Counted from the stretch's first letter, positions 10,501 to 20,972 are shown. The stretch: DNA of 64,000 nucleotides from Strongylocentrotus droebachiensis (GCA_035222895.1 JAVYIG010000036.1:1156510-1220509), one strand, 5' to 3'. The notes: a model not told the origin generated them from the letters alone. Made by a program: numbers and translations.

Positions 10501-13500
10501 TGTTTTTGTTTGGGGGGGGGGGTCAGAACGGCCGCTTCAAAAAAAAAAAGATTAAGGTAAAATTTACGTTACTATCCTATTTTTTTACCGGTTGGAAGGC
10601 TAGGAGGGGCGGGCCGGTAAAATCGGCCCGTGGATCCGCGCCTGCCTGTATCTGTCTATGAGCAGATATAGACTATGGGACGAGGCTTGCTAACTCCTTC
10701 AAAAAGTGATTCCTGTAGTCATCTCTGGGCAGAAGATGAAATATTGATATTAATGAAGCTAAGGTATGCCTAATTACGAAATTACCAGATCCCACTTGTA
10801 CAGTTGTACGTCGCAGTGACGCGAGTCGTTGCGTCGCGTTATTATAGAAGGGATTGGGTATCTTTGTCTCGGATCCTAAACAAAATCCTGGATTTAACTC
10901 ATGCTGCAATCATAATTATAAACCTTTAGGTCAGTCAGGAATCCCATGACCTTTACAAGCCGATCGACAGTCTGGTTATCAAGATATTTATTATTGGAAT
11001 TCGAAATTTAAAAAACCGTTTTCCCTACGTTTTTTTATAGCACTACAGGCTAATGGGGAAAACGACCATGGTAAAATCCGTTACTCAAAGACTTTTTTTA
11101 CTTTTTTGAGGCACTTCAAGATCATTTTGAAGCGCAATTTTTTAAGGATTTCAATATTACACCACATCACAGATATTGGCATTGTTGAACAATGCTTTTA
11201 AGCATAATTATAAACCGTTTTTCATGACTATTGCAGAATTATTTTATCTCATATATTCAATTCAAATATCCCTTTCAAATATCCCTTTCAGTATTGCGAC
11301 TTGCCGGCGAAGGTAGCTCCCCCAGTCAAGGTCGAGTCGAGTTCTATTCCAAAGGGAAATGGGGAACAGTATGCGACGATCTTTGGGGGCTACAGGACGC
11401 TAATGTAGTGTGCAGGCAGTTGGGCTTCCCTGGAGCTTCTGAATATACGGCAATGGCCTGGCCTTTCGGCGAAGGATCAAAATCACAACAGATCTTCCTG
11501 GACAATGTGGCGTGTGTAGGCGACGAAACGTCAATCATGGACTGTCCGCAGAACGAAATCGGGAAGCACAACTGCGGTCATCGGAACGATGCTGGAGTTG
11601 TATGTCACGGTAAATCACCTAAATCTCCAAAAAATCTTACTTTTGGTCCTGCTCCGATACTTTTTTTTCCGTGCTTGGTTTCGCCATCACGGCAGGATCG
11701 AATCTGATTGGGGAGGGGGTTTAAGGGGGCTCAAATCCCCCGTTTCTAAACAAATAAAAAATAAGAAATACAAATCTTCAAGCACTTGACCTCGCCCAAC
11801 CCAAATCAAATGGACTATAATGAATTCAAGCAAAGGACTTACAGACAATCAATGTAAGAACCTTTTGGGCCCCAAGGCCTCACCCCGCCCACACAAAAAA
11901 AAATCACTCAAAGATTTTTACTTTTTGGAGGCACTTCAAGATCATTTTGAAGCGCAATTTTTTAGGTTTTCAATATTACACCACATCACAGACGCTGATA
12001 GCACGTAGGGCCATGCTTATCAGATATTGGCATTGTTGAACAATGCTTTTAAGCACAATTAGGCCAAACAATAACAAAACATGTTTAGCGTCCTGTTTTT
12101 TCGAAAAAAAGGAAGGAGGAGGCCCTTTTTTTATTTATTTTTTCTTTCAAAATGGCCGCTCAAACTGGCGGGCTCGGTACATTTTCCCTCACAGTCGGAC
12201 TTTTTTTCAAGATGGCTGCCGATTATTTTTTTTTAAAATCAGAAATAGATCCATTTTAGCAGTGTTTTTCATGTTTTTTTCTTTTAAAAAAAATCTAAAA
12301 AAAATCAACAAAAAAAATCAAAAAAAAAAAAAAAAAATCAAAAAAAATAACAATAGGAGTCGGCCCCAAAAAGGAAGCGGGCGGGGACGCTAAACATGTA
12401 TATTTTTTTTACATGGCCTTATAAACCGTTTTCATGACCATTGCAGAATTATGTAATTTCATATATTCAATGCAAATATCCCTTTCAGAGGTGCGACTTG
12501 CCGGATCAGGTAGCTCCGCCAATAAAGGACGAGTCGAGGTCTTTTTCGACGGGCAATGGGGAACAGTATGCGACGATCGTTGGGGGAAGAAAAACGCTGA
12601 TGTAGTGTGCAAGCAGTTGGGCTTCCTAGCTGGAGCTTCTGACTTTACGATAGAGGCCGGGACTTTCGGCGAAGGCTCGAGAGAGGTCTTCATGGACAAT
12701 GTGGAGTGTGTAGGCGACGAATACTCAATCATGGACTGTCCGCAGAACCCAATCGGGAGGCACAAGTTCTGCGCTCATGGGGAGGATGCTGGAGTGATAT
12801 GTCAGGGTAAATTACCTAAATCTCCAAACAAAATCTTACTTTTGCTCCTGCTCCGATACTTTTTCTTCCGTGCTTTCGTCATCACGGCAGAAGCGAATCT
12901 GATTGGGTGGGGGGGGGGGGGTTCAGGGGGCTCAAATCCCCCCCGCTTCTAAACAAATACAAATTAATAAATACAAATCTTCAAGCACTTGACCTCGCCC
13001 AACCCAAATCAAATCGATTATAATGAATTCAAGCATAGGACGTACAGACATTCAATGTAAGAGTCCCTTGGCCCCCAAGAGCCAAGGCCTCACCCCGTCC
13101 AAAAGATTAACAAAATTAAATCTTCTAGAACCACGCCTTGATAGACATAGAATGAAAGTTAGGGTTTGAGAAAGGGTTTTATGGATACGTTTATACTTAT
13201 AGGGTGAAGTTTTTGTGTTTTGTCCGGATTCGAAGTTAGAAATTCGGTTAGTACGGGATATGGACCAAGGAACAATTATTGTCGCCCTGCATGGGTCGTT
13301 CAATTAACCCACATAATGAGCAATGGAAGAAGTGTGTTATATATATTTATATATATATATATATGCAGTGTGTCACAGTAAAAACGAAACCGAGAACTAA
13401 CGATGTTTTATCATAACTTAATCAACTCATATGATGCATATTTCACGCATGGGTGATTAAAAAAAAATTGAAGAAAGTGTACCAAAAAGTCATGTGGCGA

Positions 13501-16500
13501 ACGGTGTCTAAATTTCAAAGAGAGAAATCCATATTTCTAGAAAGTTCATTTTCTACCCTTTTATATGACACCTCAATCTGTAATAGTTTATACTGCTGGT
13601 TGCTAGGTCGGACAAGCCGACTGATGTATGCGGAATGAGCCTCGGCGGGGAAGACCCGGGGATCTGACGCGGGCGGGTGCATTCGCACGTTGTGGGTCTC
13701 TCTGGGAGCAGGCACGCGCAAGATTTGATGCACGCTGACGCTGGTTTAGTATCTAATTTATACTGGGAATCTCGCTCAACAAGCCTTGCTTTTCTGAAAT
13801 TCCCCTTGTTTTCCTCTAAGTTAAATCACGCAAATATGAAATGTTTTATTCTAAAACTTAAATGTACTTCGTAAACTTATTTTGTATCGTATAGATACTT
13901 AAAAAATTCCTTGTAGAGGTAATAATAATTATACTGACAGGGCTTCTTTCGTGCTAAGACCATATTGCCCTCGTCTTCGACTCTGGGCAATATGATCTTA
14001 GATTGGTCAATATTTCTGATATATCATCCCTCAAGCCCAGTCAATACTGTATGTATGGTTTTTATGTGTTATTTTTATGTTGGATATTTGAGTGGAAAAC
14101 TAAATGAAATAAAATCCAACAAAACTAATATAAAAAAACTGATTGCTTAACTGTAAATATTATGCGAAATCATAATCAACCATAAAAGATAAATTTATTT
14201 TTCACATTCCACAGTGCAAGATAAAGATAATGGTGCAGCTTCTGAACCGGCAGGTGAGAATATTTTATTTTACCTACTTAATATTGTGAAAAGTTAAATA
14301 CGCTCATGTTATAGGCTAAAATATAAATGAAAATTCAATAATCCTTCCCATCCATCCGCTCTCATGGGAAATACCGAGGAGGGAGTTGAACAAAAATAGT
14401 CTTTCTTTAGCTCTTCTGACAATCGGCCAGAATGAACCTCATTCATGAGAACTAACCAATAATATTATTAGCAGCGGATCATGGGTTCTCTTGCAAAAGG
14501 ATGGGGCGGGCACAAGTTCTAAAATTATGTGAAGAGCAACAAAGACAGAAAAAAGAAAAGAAGAAACGAGGTCATTAGCCTATGCTTATTATCTTCGGCC
14601 TTTACCCCCCCCCCCACTTCAGTATTAAAACTATTTTTCCATAGAGGCCCTGTACAAATTATAGGTTTTAAAAAAGAGATTAAATTGAAGTAATTTTAAT
14701 TACATATCATATCATGGATTATTATCATTATTTTTTTTATCAACATAGAAAAAAAACAGTCGTTTTCCAGCTTATACAATTATAATATACGTCCTGTTAA
14801 ATCGAGTAATAAAAAACTAAAGCGGGAAAGCTTTAATACTTTTTTGGTTTGTTATTACTGAAAAGATCAATCTCTGATATTTCTTATATTAAAAAAGTAA
14901 TTTTCTCCAGTATAGATTTGCAAACGACTGTTTAGACGGGGCCTGTCAAATACTAAATGGGGGAGTTGGTTCTATACCGTGCGAGTCAAAAAAAAGTTTA
15001 CACCTAGAAAATTGCTAATTATTTTAAAAATCATCTATGAACAGTAAGTCATTATACTTTTATATATTTTTGTGTGGTATGTGTTCACGCTTGGATGAGC
15101 AGGAGGCATTGTTTGCTAGAGTGCAAAAATCAACTTGCGCCAAAGTGATGCATACAGTATGTATTATGTTGGGATTAGCGGAGTGAGAGAATGAATTGAA
15201 TTTATCAAATGAAATGCATTGCATAGTGTAAACGGACACTTTTTTTTTTTTGGTCTCGAAATTTCAAAATTTGACATTTTTCTTCGTTGGGGGGGGGGGG
15301 GTAAAGTCACCTTATTTAGGTAAGGCGTGGGTATAATTTTTTAAATTTTTTTTTTTTAAATAATTAAAAAAAAAACAAAGGGGGGGGGTTTAGGTTTTTT
15401 TAGGGGGTTTTACACACATAAAAATACCAAAGGGGGGGGTTAAACCCCCACCCCCCCCCCCCCTGCGTACGCCCCTGTTAGTGGTAGTAGTAGTAGTAGT
15501 AGTATTGTTAATATTATTATTAACATTATCATCATTACCTTCTTCATCTTCTTCATCATCATTACATCCCTTCCATGCAGTCGTCCGGCTTGGAGGAGAA
15601 AATAGGCAAGACAGTCGAGGGCAAGGCGTAGTCGAGGTCTACCGCGATGGACAGTGGGGAACAGTGTGTGGCATTGGATGGACGCAAGATGACGCTAATG
15701 TCGTCTGCAAGCAGTTGGGCTTCACTGAGACCGCCTTTTTCCACTATGATGCTGTATGGAAGTTCTTTGGCTCAGGAACTGGATCGACTCTGCTTGCCGA
15801 TGTTACTTGTACGGGCAAAGAGGCCTCAATCATGGACTGTCCGGCCCGGTCCACCGGGATTCCTTCCTCCTGCACCCACGAAAAAGACGCCGAAGTCCAG
15901 TGTTTAGAGTCAGGTATGTTCATGATATGCACTCTAAATTACAGGGATTTAAAATTTAAATCTTAAGCCGGATTTGAATGAAATTAAATGCATAAAGATT
16001 GATTTTTAATCTTAAAAGATTGCTAAACTGGTTCTTAATCCGAGTTTCAAATATATTTTTTTCAATGCCAAAAGATTAAAAAAAGTTCCGAAAATTAACA
16101 GCAAATTGACCAATCCTGGCGATAAGATTTTGTCACATGACAAAGAAGTCCCAAAAAGGATTGCTTTTAAATCTTTATCAGGGTTAATTTTAATCTAGAA
16201 AGATTTATAATATAAATCTTTTGAACTTATTTTTTAATCCTTTACAGATTAAAACTTTTTAATCCTAGCGAAGATTAATTTTAAATCCACATCGATTGGT
16301 CCCTACCTACAGTACATGAAAGATTTAAAAATAAATCCTATAGATTTAAATTTAAATCCCTGTAATTTAGAGTGTGGATCCCCACGGCAACCATTCAGAC
16401 AAAAATTCGGTAAACCTTTGCAGCCAAATAGGTTCAAGTTCATTAATTGTCCACATATTCATATTTATTTTTCATATAGACATAACATAACTTCTTTGTA

Positions 16501-19500
16501 CAAACTTTCCGAACAAACGATACAAATGGTGTTGTCTTAATAGTATTGTCATGATAATACTGAAGCATACAAGTCGACTAAATCATAATGAATTCAATCC
16601 AATTCAATTTAATTTGTTTCTGGTTTCAACAAAACATTACAAATCAATCATAAACATTTACAAAAATTAACGAATACATATTGGAAACAGAGGGGACCAC
16701 TGAAAAGCAATGCTTGTACAAATAGGTTTAAATACTTCATCATTTGTTATAGCGTATAGTGGAGGGGCCTACGGTAACGCAAGGCTTGTTGTGGATATGC
16801 CCGGTGAATAAATAATTTACAGACACCTAAGAAACGAAAATAATAACAAATGGGAGGAAGAATGAATTATATGTATAAAGAGGAGGCGGGAAGCGATCAT
16901 GGGAAGGTAATAATGACAATGGGAAAATGGAGAACATTACAAGACAAATACTTTAAAAACGGCGATTATCGCACGATGAATATGAAGCCCTCAACGAGGC
17001 AATATGTAGAAAAAGGAAAAAGGAAGATTATGTAAAATCATCGTGCGGTCAGTAAATATTTTTTGAAAAAAATGAATACTGTACAGTAACTGTAGGTCAA
17101 TTGCCTCCAATTCCCTGAAATATGTTCATTTAAAAGTACCCTCCTAAATGTAATCAATGTATACACAACATTATTTGTTAAAAATATACGTTAACACCAG
17201 GTTGACTGGAGAACGCATTGCACGATAAATTTCAATTCTAGAATTATTGTTATTGTCATCAAAGCTGAGATTGCCTGGCTTAGACATTTTATAAACATAA
17301 TGTATTAGTACAGTGATTGCTTAACGGTATGTAGAAGGTATTGATGAATACAATTGATGAATATGTCAAAAGGTAAAACAACTTACCATCCGATCACTAT
17401 TGACGGAAAGTAGTTCTTATTCAGACGCAGGTGTTATGCATATTCGATGAAAGAATATAATCTGTTTTAAGTATAAATAATGCAACAGGAATGAATTGAA
17501 AACGTTTTTTGATCTCCCTTTTTTTGTAAATATTTTATCAGTTAAGAAAAGGAAAGTGGAGGATTTGGAGTTTTATGAGAGAGGAGACATGACAGAAGAA
17601 GAAAAGGTAAGGATCATCTTCAAAGACAGATAACAATGGATGTGAACAATTAATGATGTATTGCATTCAACTGCATGTAGTAAATGCACCATGTTTGTGT
17701 GTGTATGTTTATATATATATACAGTACGTGTGATCAATTGTGGTAGCTTCTAATTCAAAAGTTATAATCTATTTGGCATTTAATCATATTTAATGGTAAG
17801 GGGTAACAAATACCCTGTCTAATGATACTCTATGCTGCCACGGATAACTGAGCAGCAGACTTAAACAAAAAAAGTATTGTCAAAATCCTCCTGTACCAAG
17901 TTTGGGCTGAATCAATTAATGTGGGTCAAAAGCCATTATGTGTGTGTTATCTCATTCCAAAACAATTGCTCACTTATTTGCATCGACATTCACTTACTAT
18001 AAGCATAATGTCCATGCTATAATGCAGTTGAAAGGAAAAGGTATTAATACCACCTTAAAGGGATCCGGTAACTTTGTCTCAGATTCTGAAATAAAATTCT
18101 GGATTTAACTCATGATGCAATGATAATTATAAACCTTTAGGTCAGTCAGGAACCCCATGACTTTTACAAGCCGATCGCCTGTCTGATTATCAAGATATTT
18201 ATGATTGGAATTACAAATTTTGAAAACCGTTCGCCTGACGGTTTTCATAACACTACAGTCTATTGGGAAAAAAAGAGTATGGTAAAACCGGTCACTCAAA
18301 GATTTTTACTTTTTTGAGGCACTTGATCATTTTGAAGCGTAATTTTTTTAGGGCTTCAATATTACACCATATCACAGACACTGATAACATGTAGGGCCGT
18401 GTATCTCAGATTTAACATTGTTAAACGATCCCTTTAAACTTAAACTGAAATCCTTGGTAATTACCTCACTATGATGATTACAATCTTGACTTCATTCGCA
18501 ACCCTTGTTTAATGTAACCCTTTTAATTGGGTGAAAACATAATAGATAAAGTTTATTTAGTATGTTATCTTTTTAATGAAAGTTTACTGTCAGTTTCGTT
18601 GATACTTATCGTCGTATGTGTTCTTTCTTACGATTGGGTTTGGTAGTAACATATGACTTTTCATTCGCTATTCGAGATCAAAACGTTATGCTCCTTATGC
18701 GTGTGAACTGCCGCAACGGAAAACGAGCAGAGAGAACTTAAATATCATGAGACAGGAAGTTAGTAGGCTTTCCTAAATCATTTAAGGTTACCCTTTGGAC
18801 CGAAACAAGGCTCTGTGAAAGACTAAGGTAATCGCCGCATTTTGAACAATGAAGCACTATTGAAAGCACGAGGCATTATGTAACTTTTAAGAGGATTTAA
18901 GACCAAAGAATTATATGCATACGGCCTGACCCACATTCGTTCCATTAGCCCAGACTTATTACAAGGCGATTCGGACAACAAAGACGCTACAGTCACCCGT
19001 GGCAGAAATATTATTGGACATGAATCTTAAACCCAAGATTAATACGATTCAATGATAAATGTAAATCCTTAGCTATGTCTTTAATGTGGGTTTCTCTTGT
19101 TTCTTGAGTATCCTGACAACGACTAAATTGTCTGATCGTCAGCCCATGTCCCTGGATAGAACTGGACCATTGGTTCTGTCCTGTCCTGCAGTTCCAGTTA
19201 CAATACAGCTACATAGGTCCTAAACGCCAACTTCTCGTTGGTGTTTACATATTTACACTGATTCCAATTTGTCCAATGCGAAATCGCAAGTACTATCAAG
19301 CTGTACTGTATCAGGTCAGGTCAGAGAAGATGATAAATAGAAAAATAATATATGTGTGAATAATTGATTGCAGTATTTTGAATTTGACGGCGTCGTTTTG
19401 TTAATGGTCCCATTGGTCCCATTTTACAAGTCATGTAGGTACTTCATACATATGGTACATATGGTTATGTGTTATACTCGACTGCTAGTGAGTTCGCTGA

Positions 19501-19784
19501 TTGAGCTTGCACGGTGCCAAAGACCCTCACAAAGATGTTGAAGCGTAACCTCTTAGTGTACTTTGCTCACGCTGGCAGAGTATCATCATCTTTTTCATCA
19601 TCATCGTCTTTTTCATCATCATCATCATCTTTTTCATCGTCATCATCATCATCCTCGTGTTTTATTTTCTTACAAACAGGTGGCTGCTGAAGAACGATCC
19701 AATGACAAAAAGGATTCTGACTTGAAGAAGAAAGCTATCGTCGAGGCTCTAGTTGATCTCCTGGTCTATCTCGAGGACAAATAG
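7525..19784 (+). CDS. Secreted three-SRCR-domain protein, seven exons (complete gene model)
   Basis: Exons 7525-7591, 11292-11609, 12489-12806, 14215-14253, 15581-15913, 17542-17606 and 19680-19784 join with consistent phases (five phase-1 junctions, then one phase-0) and GT/AG borders throughout. The total is 1245 nt, giving 414 residues plus TAG. Residues 1-19 are a signal peptide with an ASA cleavage site. SRCR domains lie at about 24-128, 130-234 and 249-357, with a 13-residue linker before the third. Residues 359-414 form a charged tail. No membrane segment follows the signal, so the product should be secreted. SRCR proteins bind microbial or host ligands and are greatly expanded in echinoderm immune cells (family knowledge). 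The ligand here is unknown. The start was chosen because both adjacent ATGs precede the hydrophobic signal and lie 80 bp below a TATA box. Confidence 0.88.
7592..7939. other. Start of SRCR intron 1
   Basis: AT-rich intronic sequence. No exon, repeat family or motif was recognised before the mariner-like element at 7940. Confidence 0.6.
7940..8235. mobile_element. Mariner/Tc1-like MITE with TA target duplication
   Basis: Both ends are CAGTGCGA/TCGCACTG flanked by TA. The TIRs of about 40 bp contain GAACCGAGAATTATCGAT and its complement. It is 296 bp with no coding capacity. A truncated relative in the opposite orientation lies at 13370-13583. Confidence 0.8.
8241..8504 (-). mobile_element. 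LINE 3' fragment (C-terminal end of a reverse-transcriptase ORF)
   Basis: The minus-strand frame (87 residues) reads SYSLRNHKCILHLDTPRTRF, then SSFYIGIKLFNELPESIR. This is the typical C-terminus of CR1/L2/Jockey-type ORF2 proteins (Y.LR...L..P..RT...SF...G..L.N.LP..IR). No polymerase core remains. It is 5'-truncated, as expected of an old LINE copy, and lies in SRCR intron 1. Confidence 0.65.
8851..9475. repeat. Three-copy tandem repeat, period about 230-241 bp
   Basis: Units begin at 8851, 9081 and 9322 with GCCATTTTTACATGAG (third: GCCATTTTCACATGAG). Each carries CCTACGTTTTTTGTTGC and a (GA)n run before ACCACCATCAT. The third unit is partial. Units differ mainly in GA length and a TTAAA insertion, so the duplication is recent. 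Confidence 0.9.
9830..10045. repeat. Inverted repeat carrying the CAACTCAGT block
   Basis: The segment at 9833-9884 (CACCAGAATCTTCTTTG...CTCAGCCATG) is the reverse complement of 9984-10035 (CATGGCTGAGATTTGTAAAA...), giving a hairpin with a loop of about 100 bp. The 9895-10045 part matches the repeats at 5660-5790 and 6166-6270. Confidence 0.75.
10860..11200 (+). repeat. Interspersed repeat, copy 1
   Basis: The block containing ATAAACCTTTAGGTCAGTCA, AAGCCGATCG and GGCACTTCAAGATCATTTTG is repeated in the same orientation at 18060-18430 and partly at 11925-12060. No terminal repeats were identified and it has no coding potential. Confidence 0.75.
11292..11609 (+). CDS. SRCR gene exon 2: SRCR domain 1
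   Basis: A phase 1-1 exon encoding one whole SRCR domain of 106 residues. It shows RLAGEG, RVEFY, WGTVCDD, NVVCRQLGF, FLDN, CVGDE, IMDCPQN and DAGVVC. Six cysteines are present, the group-A number, although the domain sits in a single exon as in group B. The acceptor is CCCTTTCAG, with the preceding ATCCCTTTCA motif duplicated. The donor is G|GTAAAT. Confidence 0.93.
12079..12400. mobile_element. Short TIR element in SRCR intron 2
   Basis: Ends ACATGTTTAGCGTCC and GGACGCTAAACATGT form 15-bp inverted repeats. The interior is A/T-homopolymer rich with AAGATGGC/AATGGCCGC blocks. It sits in only one of the two duplicated exon units, so it probably inserted after the duplication. Confidence 0.65.
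12489..12806 (+). CDS. SRCR gene exon 3: SRCR domain 2
   Basis: Phase 1-1 exon of exactly the same length as exon 2, in a tandem duplicate of the same genomic segment. It reads VRLAGSG, RVEVFFDGQ, WGTVCDDRWG, DVVCKQLGF, FMDNVECVGDE, IMDCPQN and DAGVIC, with six cysteines. By hand alignment it matches domain 1 at about 63% of residues. The differences cluster in the surface-type segments between the conserved motifs. Confidence 0.93.
13370..13583. mobile_element. Truncated copy of the 7940 mariner-like MITE
   Basis: It shares the AACCGAGAA...CGATGTTT end and the internal block around GAAAGTTCATTTTCT...CATATGACACC..CAATC with 7940-8235, as reverse complement internally. The second terminus is missing. 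Confidence 0.6.
14215..14253 (+). CDS. SRCR gene exon 4: 13-residue linker micro-exon
   Basis: A 39-nt phase 1-1 exon between TTCCACAG and GTGAGA encodes roughly VQDKDNGAASEPA. It is acidic and flexible in character and separates SRCR2 from SRCR3. Skipping it would keep the frame, so alternative splicing is possible. Support comes only from the splice sites and phase agreement. Confidence 0.65.
14580..14975. repeat. Dispersed repeat, inverse partner of 2396-2815
   Basis: Reverse-complement copy of 2396-2815 within SRCR intron 4, from ATGCTTATTATCTTCGGCC to GGGGGAGTTGGTT. It abuts a mariner-like end (ACCGTGCGAGTCAAAAAAAA) at 14976. Confidence 0.8.
14976..15180. mobile_element. Partial mariner-like element, copy 1
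   Basis: It begins TATACCGTGCGAGTCAAAAA and continues through TTTACACCTAGAAAATTGCT and TGTGTTCACGCTTG. The same sequence recurs at 23138-23350. No transposase frame or opposite terminus was found. Confidence 0.6.
15290..15478. mobile_element. Right end of a hAT-like element, left end missing
   Basis: A G/C-homopolymer-rich tract ends in CTGCGTACGCCCCTG, matching the termini of the hAT-like elements at 52326 and 60150. No matching left end or target duplication was found. It lies in intron 4, about 100 bp before the SRCR3 exon. Confidence 0.45.
15581..15913 (+). CDS. SRCR gene exon 5: SRCR domain 3
   Basis: Phase 1-1 exon with VRLGGENR, VVEVYRDGQ, WGTVCGIGW, NVVCKQLGF, DVTCTGKE, IMDCPAR and six cysteines in SRCR order. 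It departs from the family VCDD (GTVCGIGW here) and is not part of the exon 2/3 duplication. The acceptor follows CTTCAT/CATCAT repeats. The donor is G|GTATGT, only 16 nt before a TIR-bearing element. Confidence 0.93.
15930..16374. mobile_element. TIR element starting 16 nt after the exon 5 donor
   Basis: TIRs CACTCTAAATTACAGGGATT and AATCCCTGTAATTTAGAGTG continue into TTTAAATTTAAA. It is about 445 bp, rich in AAGATT/AATCTT words and non-coding. Confidence 0.8.
16375..17541. other. Rest of SRCR intron 5
   Basis: AT-rich intronic DNA. Open frames at 16316-16540 and 16850-17035 have no recognisable domain or splice context. No repeat family was recognised. Confidence 0.5.
17542..17606 (+). CDS. 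SRCR gene exon 6: basic/acidic tail, part 1
   Basis: A 65-nt exon entered in phase 1 and left in phase 0 (AAG|GTAAGG). It encodes 22 residues beginning VKKRKVEDLEFYERGD and ending TEEEK. The KKRK cluster is a possible proprotein-convertase site. No domain is recognised. The phase change from 1 to 0 fits only the following exon at 19680. Confidence 0.75.
18060..18430 (+). repeat. Interspersed repeat, copy 2
   Basis: Same family as 10860-11200, sharing ATAAACCTTTAGGTCAGTCA, ACAAGCCGATCG and TATTACACCA. It lies in SRCR intron 6. The surrounding intron (17607-19679) otherwise shows no gene; a CAT microsatellite lies at 19580-19660. Confidence 0.75.
19680..19784 (+). CDS. SRCR gene exon 7: terminal charged helix and stop
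   Basis: Phase-0 exon after TTCTTACAAACAG, ending in TAG at 19782-19784. It encodes 34 residues: a very charged stretch (EERSNDKKDSDLKKK) and then a probable amphipathic helix (AIVEALVDLLVYLED). It may mediate self-association or be released as a peptide; this is inference. A TCATCATC microsatellite occupies the 100 bp upstream of the acceptor. Confidence 0.8.
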   Translation: MAAEERSNDKKDSDLKKKAIVEALVDLLVYLEDK

Positions 19785-20972
19785 ATAATATAAGGCAGCG
19801 GACACAATGAACTTGGGGCGGACCGGGAGCTAAGATATAACATAGAGCCATTTTTTCCTGCACGTTCGCTCGGCCGTTTATTCATTCACGGTTGGGTTTG
19901 GACGAGCGGAGACTACAGGTGGTGTCACTTCATATTGAAATGTGTGACGCGTGATCGTTCAAGCCAATTTGAAAATTTCCCCTTATTTTTGCATACTTTC
20001 AAAAACATTTTCCTCAACAATATAGAAAACATGATCCCTATTGAACAAAGAGGTGGTACAAATATTAGGCTCTAGATAAAATAATTATGTTAAACTTATC
20101 GAGTACACAGTCATAAAAAGACGCATTCACATTATTGCGACCAGACATCACCCCCTTTTTATCAAATGTTATGCTCTTAAACGAAAATCCCTTTCTTTTC
20201 CTTCAAATCCGCGAACATTCTCGCAAATTACCCATTTTACGCAAAATTTCGAATTACCATGTCCCGCACACGATGACAATGAGAGTGATACCACTGCGTA
20301 TAAAGATTCGACACATTTTGAGAGAAATGGTATTCCAGGGCCGTCCCCGAGTCTATACCCCCAAAATGATGGATTGTCTAAATTCTACTAACCCTAGGTT
20401 TCTTACCACTGTGCTTACTGCTTTAACCCAAAACTTAATTCCTTTGAAGAGAAACCATCTTCATTAGGCCTCGTTCAGAAATGACGCGGCAAAACCAGGT
20501 GGTCTTTATGATGACGTTAAATGTAATAAGCGTCACTTTTATGTATCTCATAACACGTAGCTCAGTAAAAACGCGCAGCAATATTTTTTAAATTTTTGCT
20601 ATGTTTTACCGTTTCATATCGGAACGAGCCTTTATTAAGAGAGAGATAGAGAGTGAGAAAGAAAAGTATTACTCAGTATTCTCAATCCATGGGGTGGGGA
20701 GCCCATGTCTCAAAATCGCTAACAAGCTCCCCTAAACCTCCCCGTTCTTTCTGTCTCTCTCCCGCTCTCCTCCTTCTTTCGCCATTTCTTTCTGTTTTTT
20801 TTAACCTTCATCTAACATACAGTTTTATAAACACGGTTTTATCGTGGTGATATTTTTGCTATATAGATGATATCATTCTTTAATTTGTATTTGTAGAGGT
20901 TCATCTCAAACGTACATGCTTATGTAACTGAGCAAACTCTCCAACCCTGTATTTACCAATTCTTTCATTAAA
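19785..20972 (+). promoter_or_regulatory. Probable SRCR gene 3' UTR with ATTAAA signal
   Basis: No AATAAA was seen after the stop. The first good variant is ATTAAA at 20967-20972, followed by a T/G-rich stretch. The open frame at 20135-20467 inside this interval shows no domain and is treated as chance. Confidence 0.3.

Larger units (their letters stand above)
11055..13105 (+). repeat. Tandem segmental duplication of an SRCR exon with flanking introns
   Basis: The unit around exon 2 (about 11055-11905) is repeated around exon 3 (about 11925-13105). Shared intron sequence includes TATTCAATNCAAATATCCCT before the acceptor, ACCTAAATCTCCAAA after the donor, and CAAGCACTTGACCTCGCCCA and ATAATGAATTCAAGCA further on. 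A separate TIR element (12079-12400) lies between the two exons. Confidence 0.9.

Noticed and set aside
10202-10644. Another hAT-like element (CAGGCCCCGCGGA ... TCCGCGCCTG)
   Set aside because: The termini are suggestive but weakly matched and no 8-bp duplication was found at those ends, so it was not listed as a feature.
17542-17606. Nuclear localisation of the SRCR protein because of KKRKVED
   Set aside because: The signal peptide and disulfide-rich domains point to secretion; the match to the SV40 signal is probably chance.
20135-20467. 110-residue open frame after the SRCR gene
   Set aside because: No domain, no start context and it lies in the probable 3' UTR.
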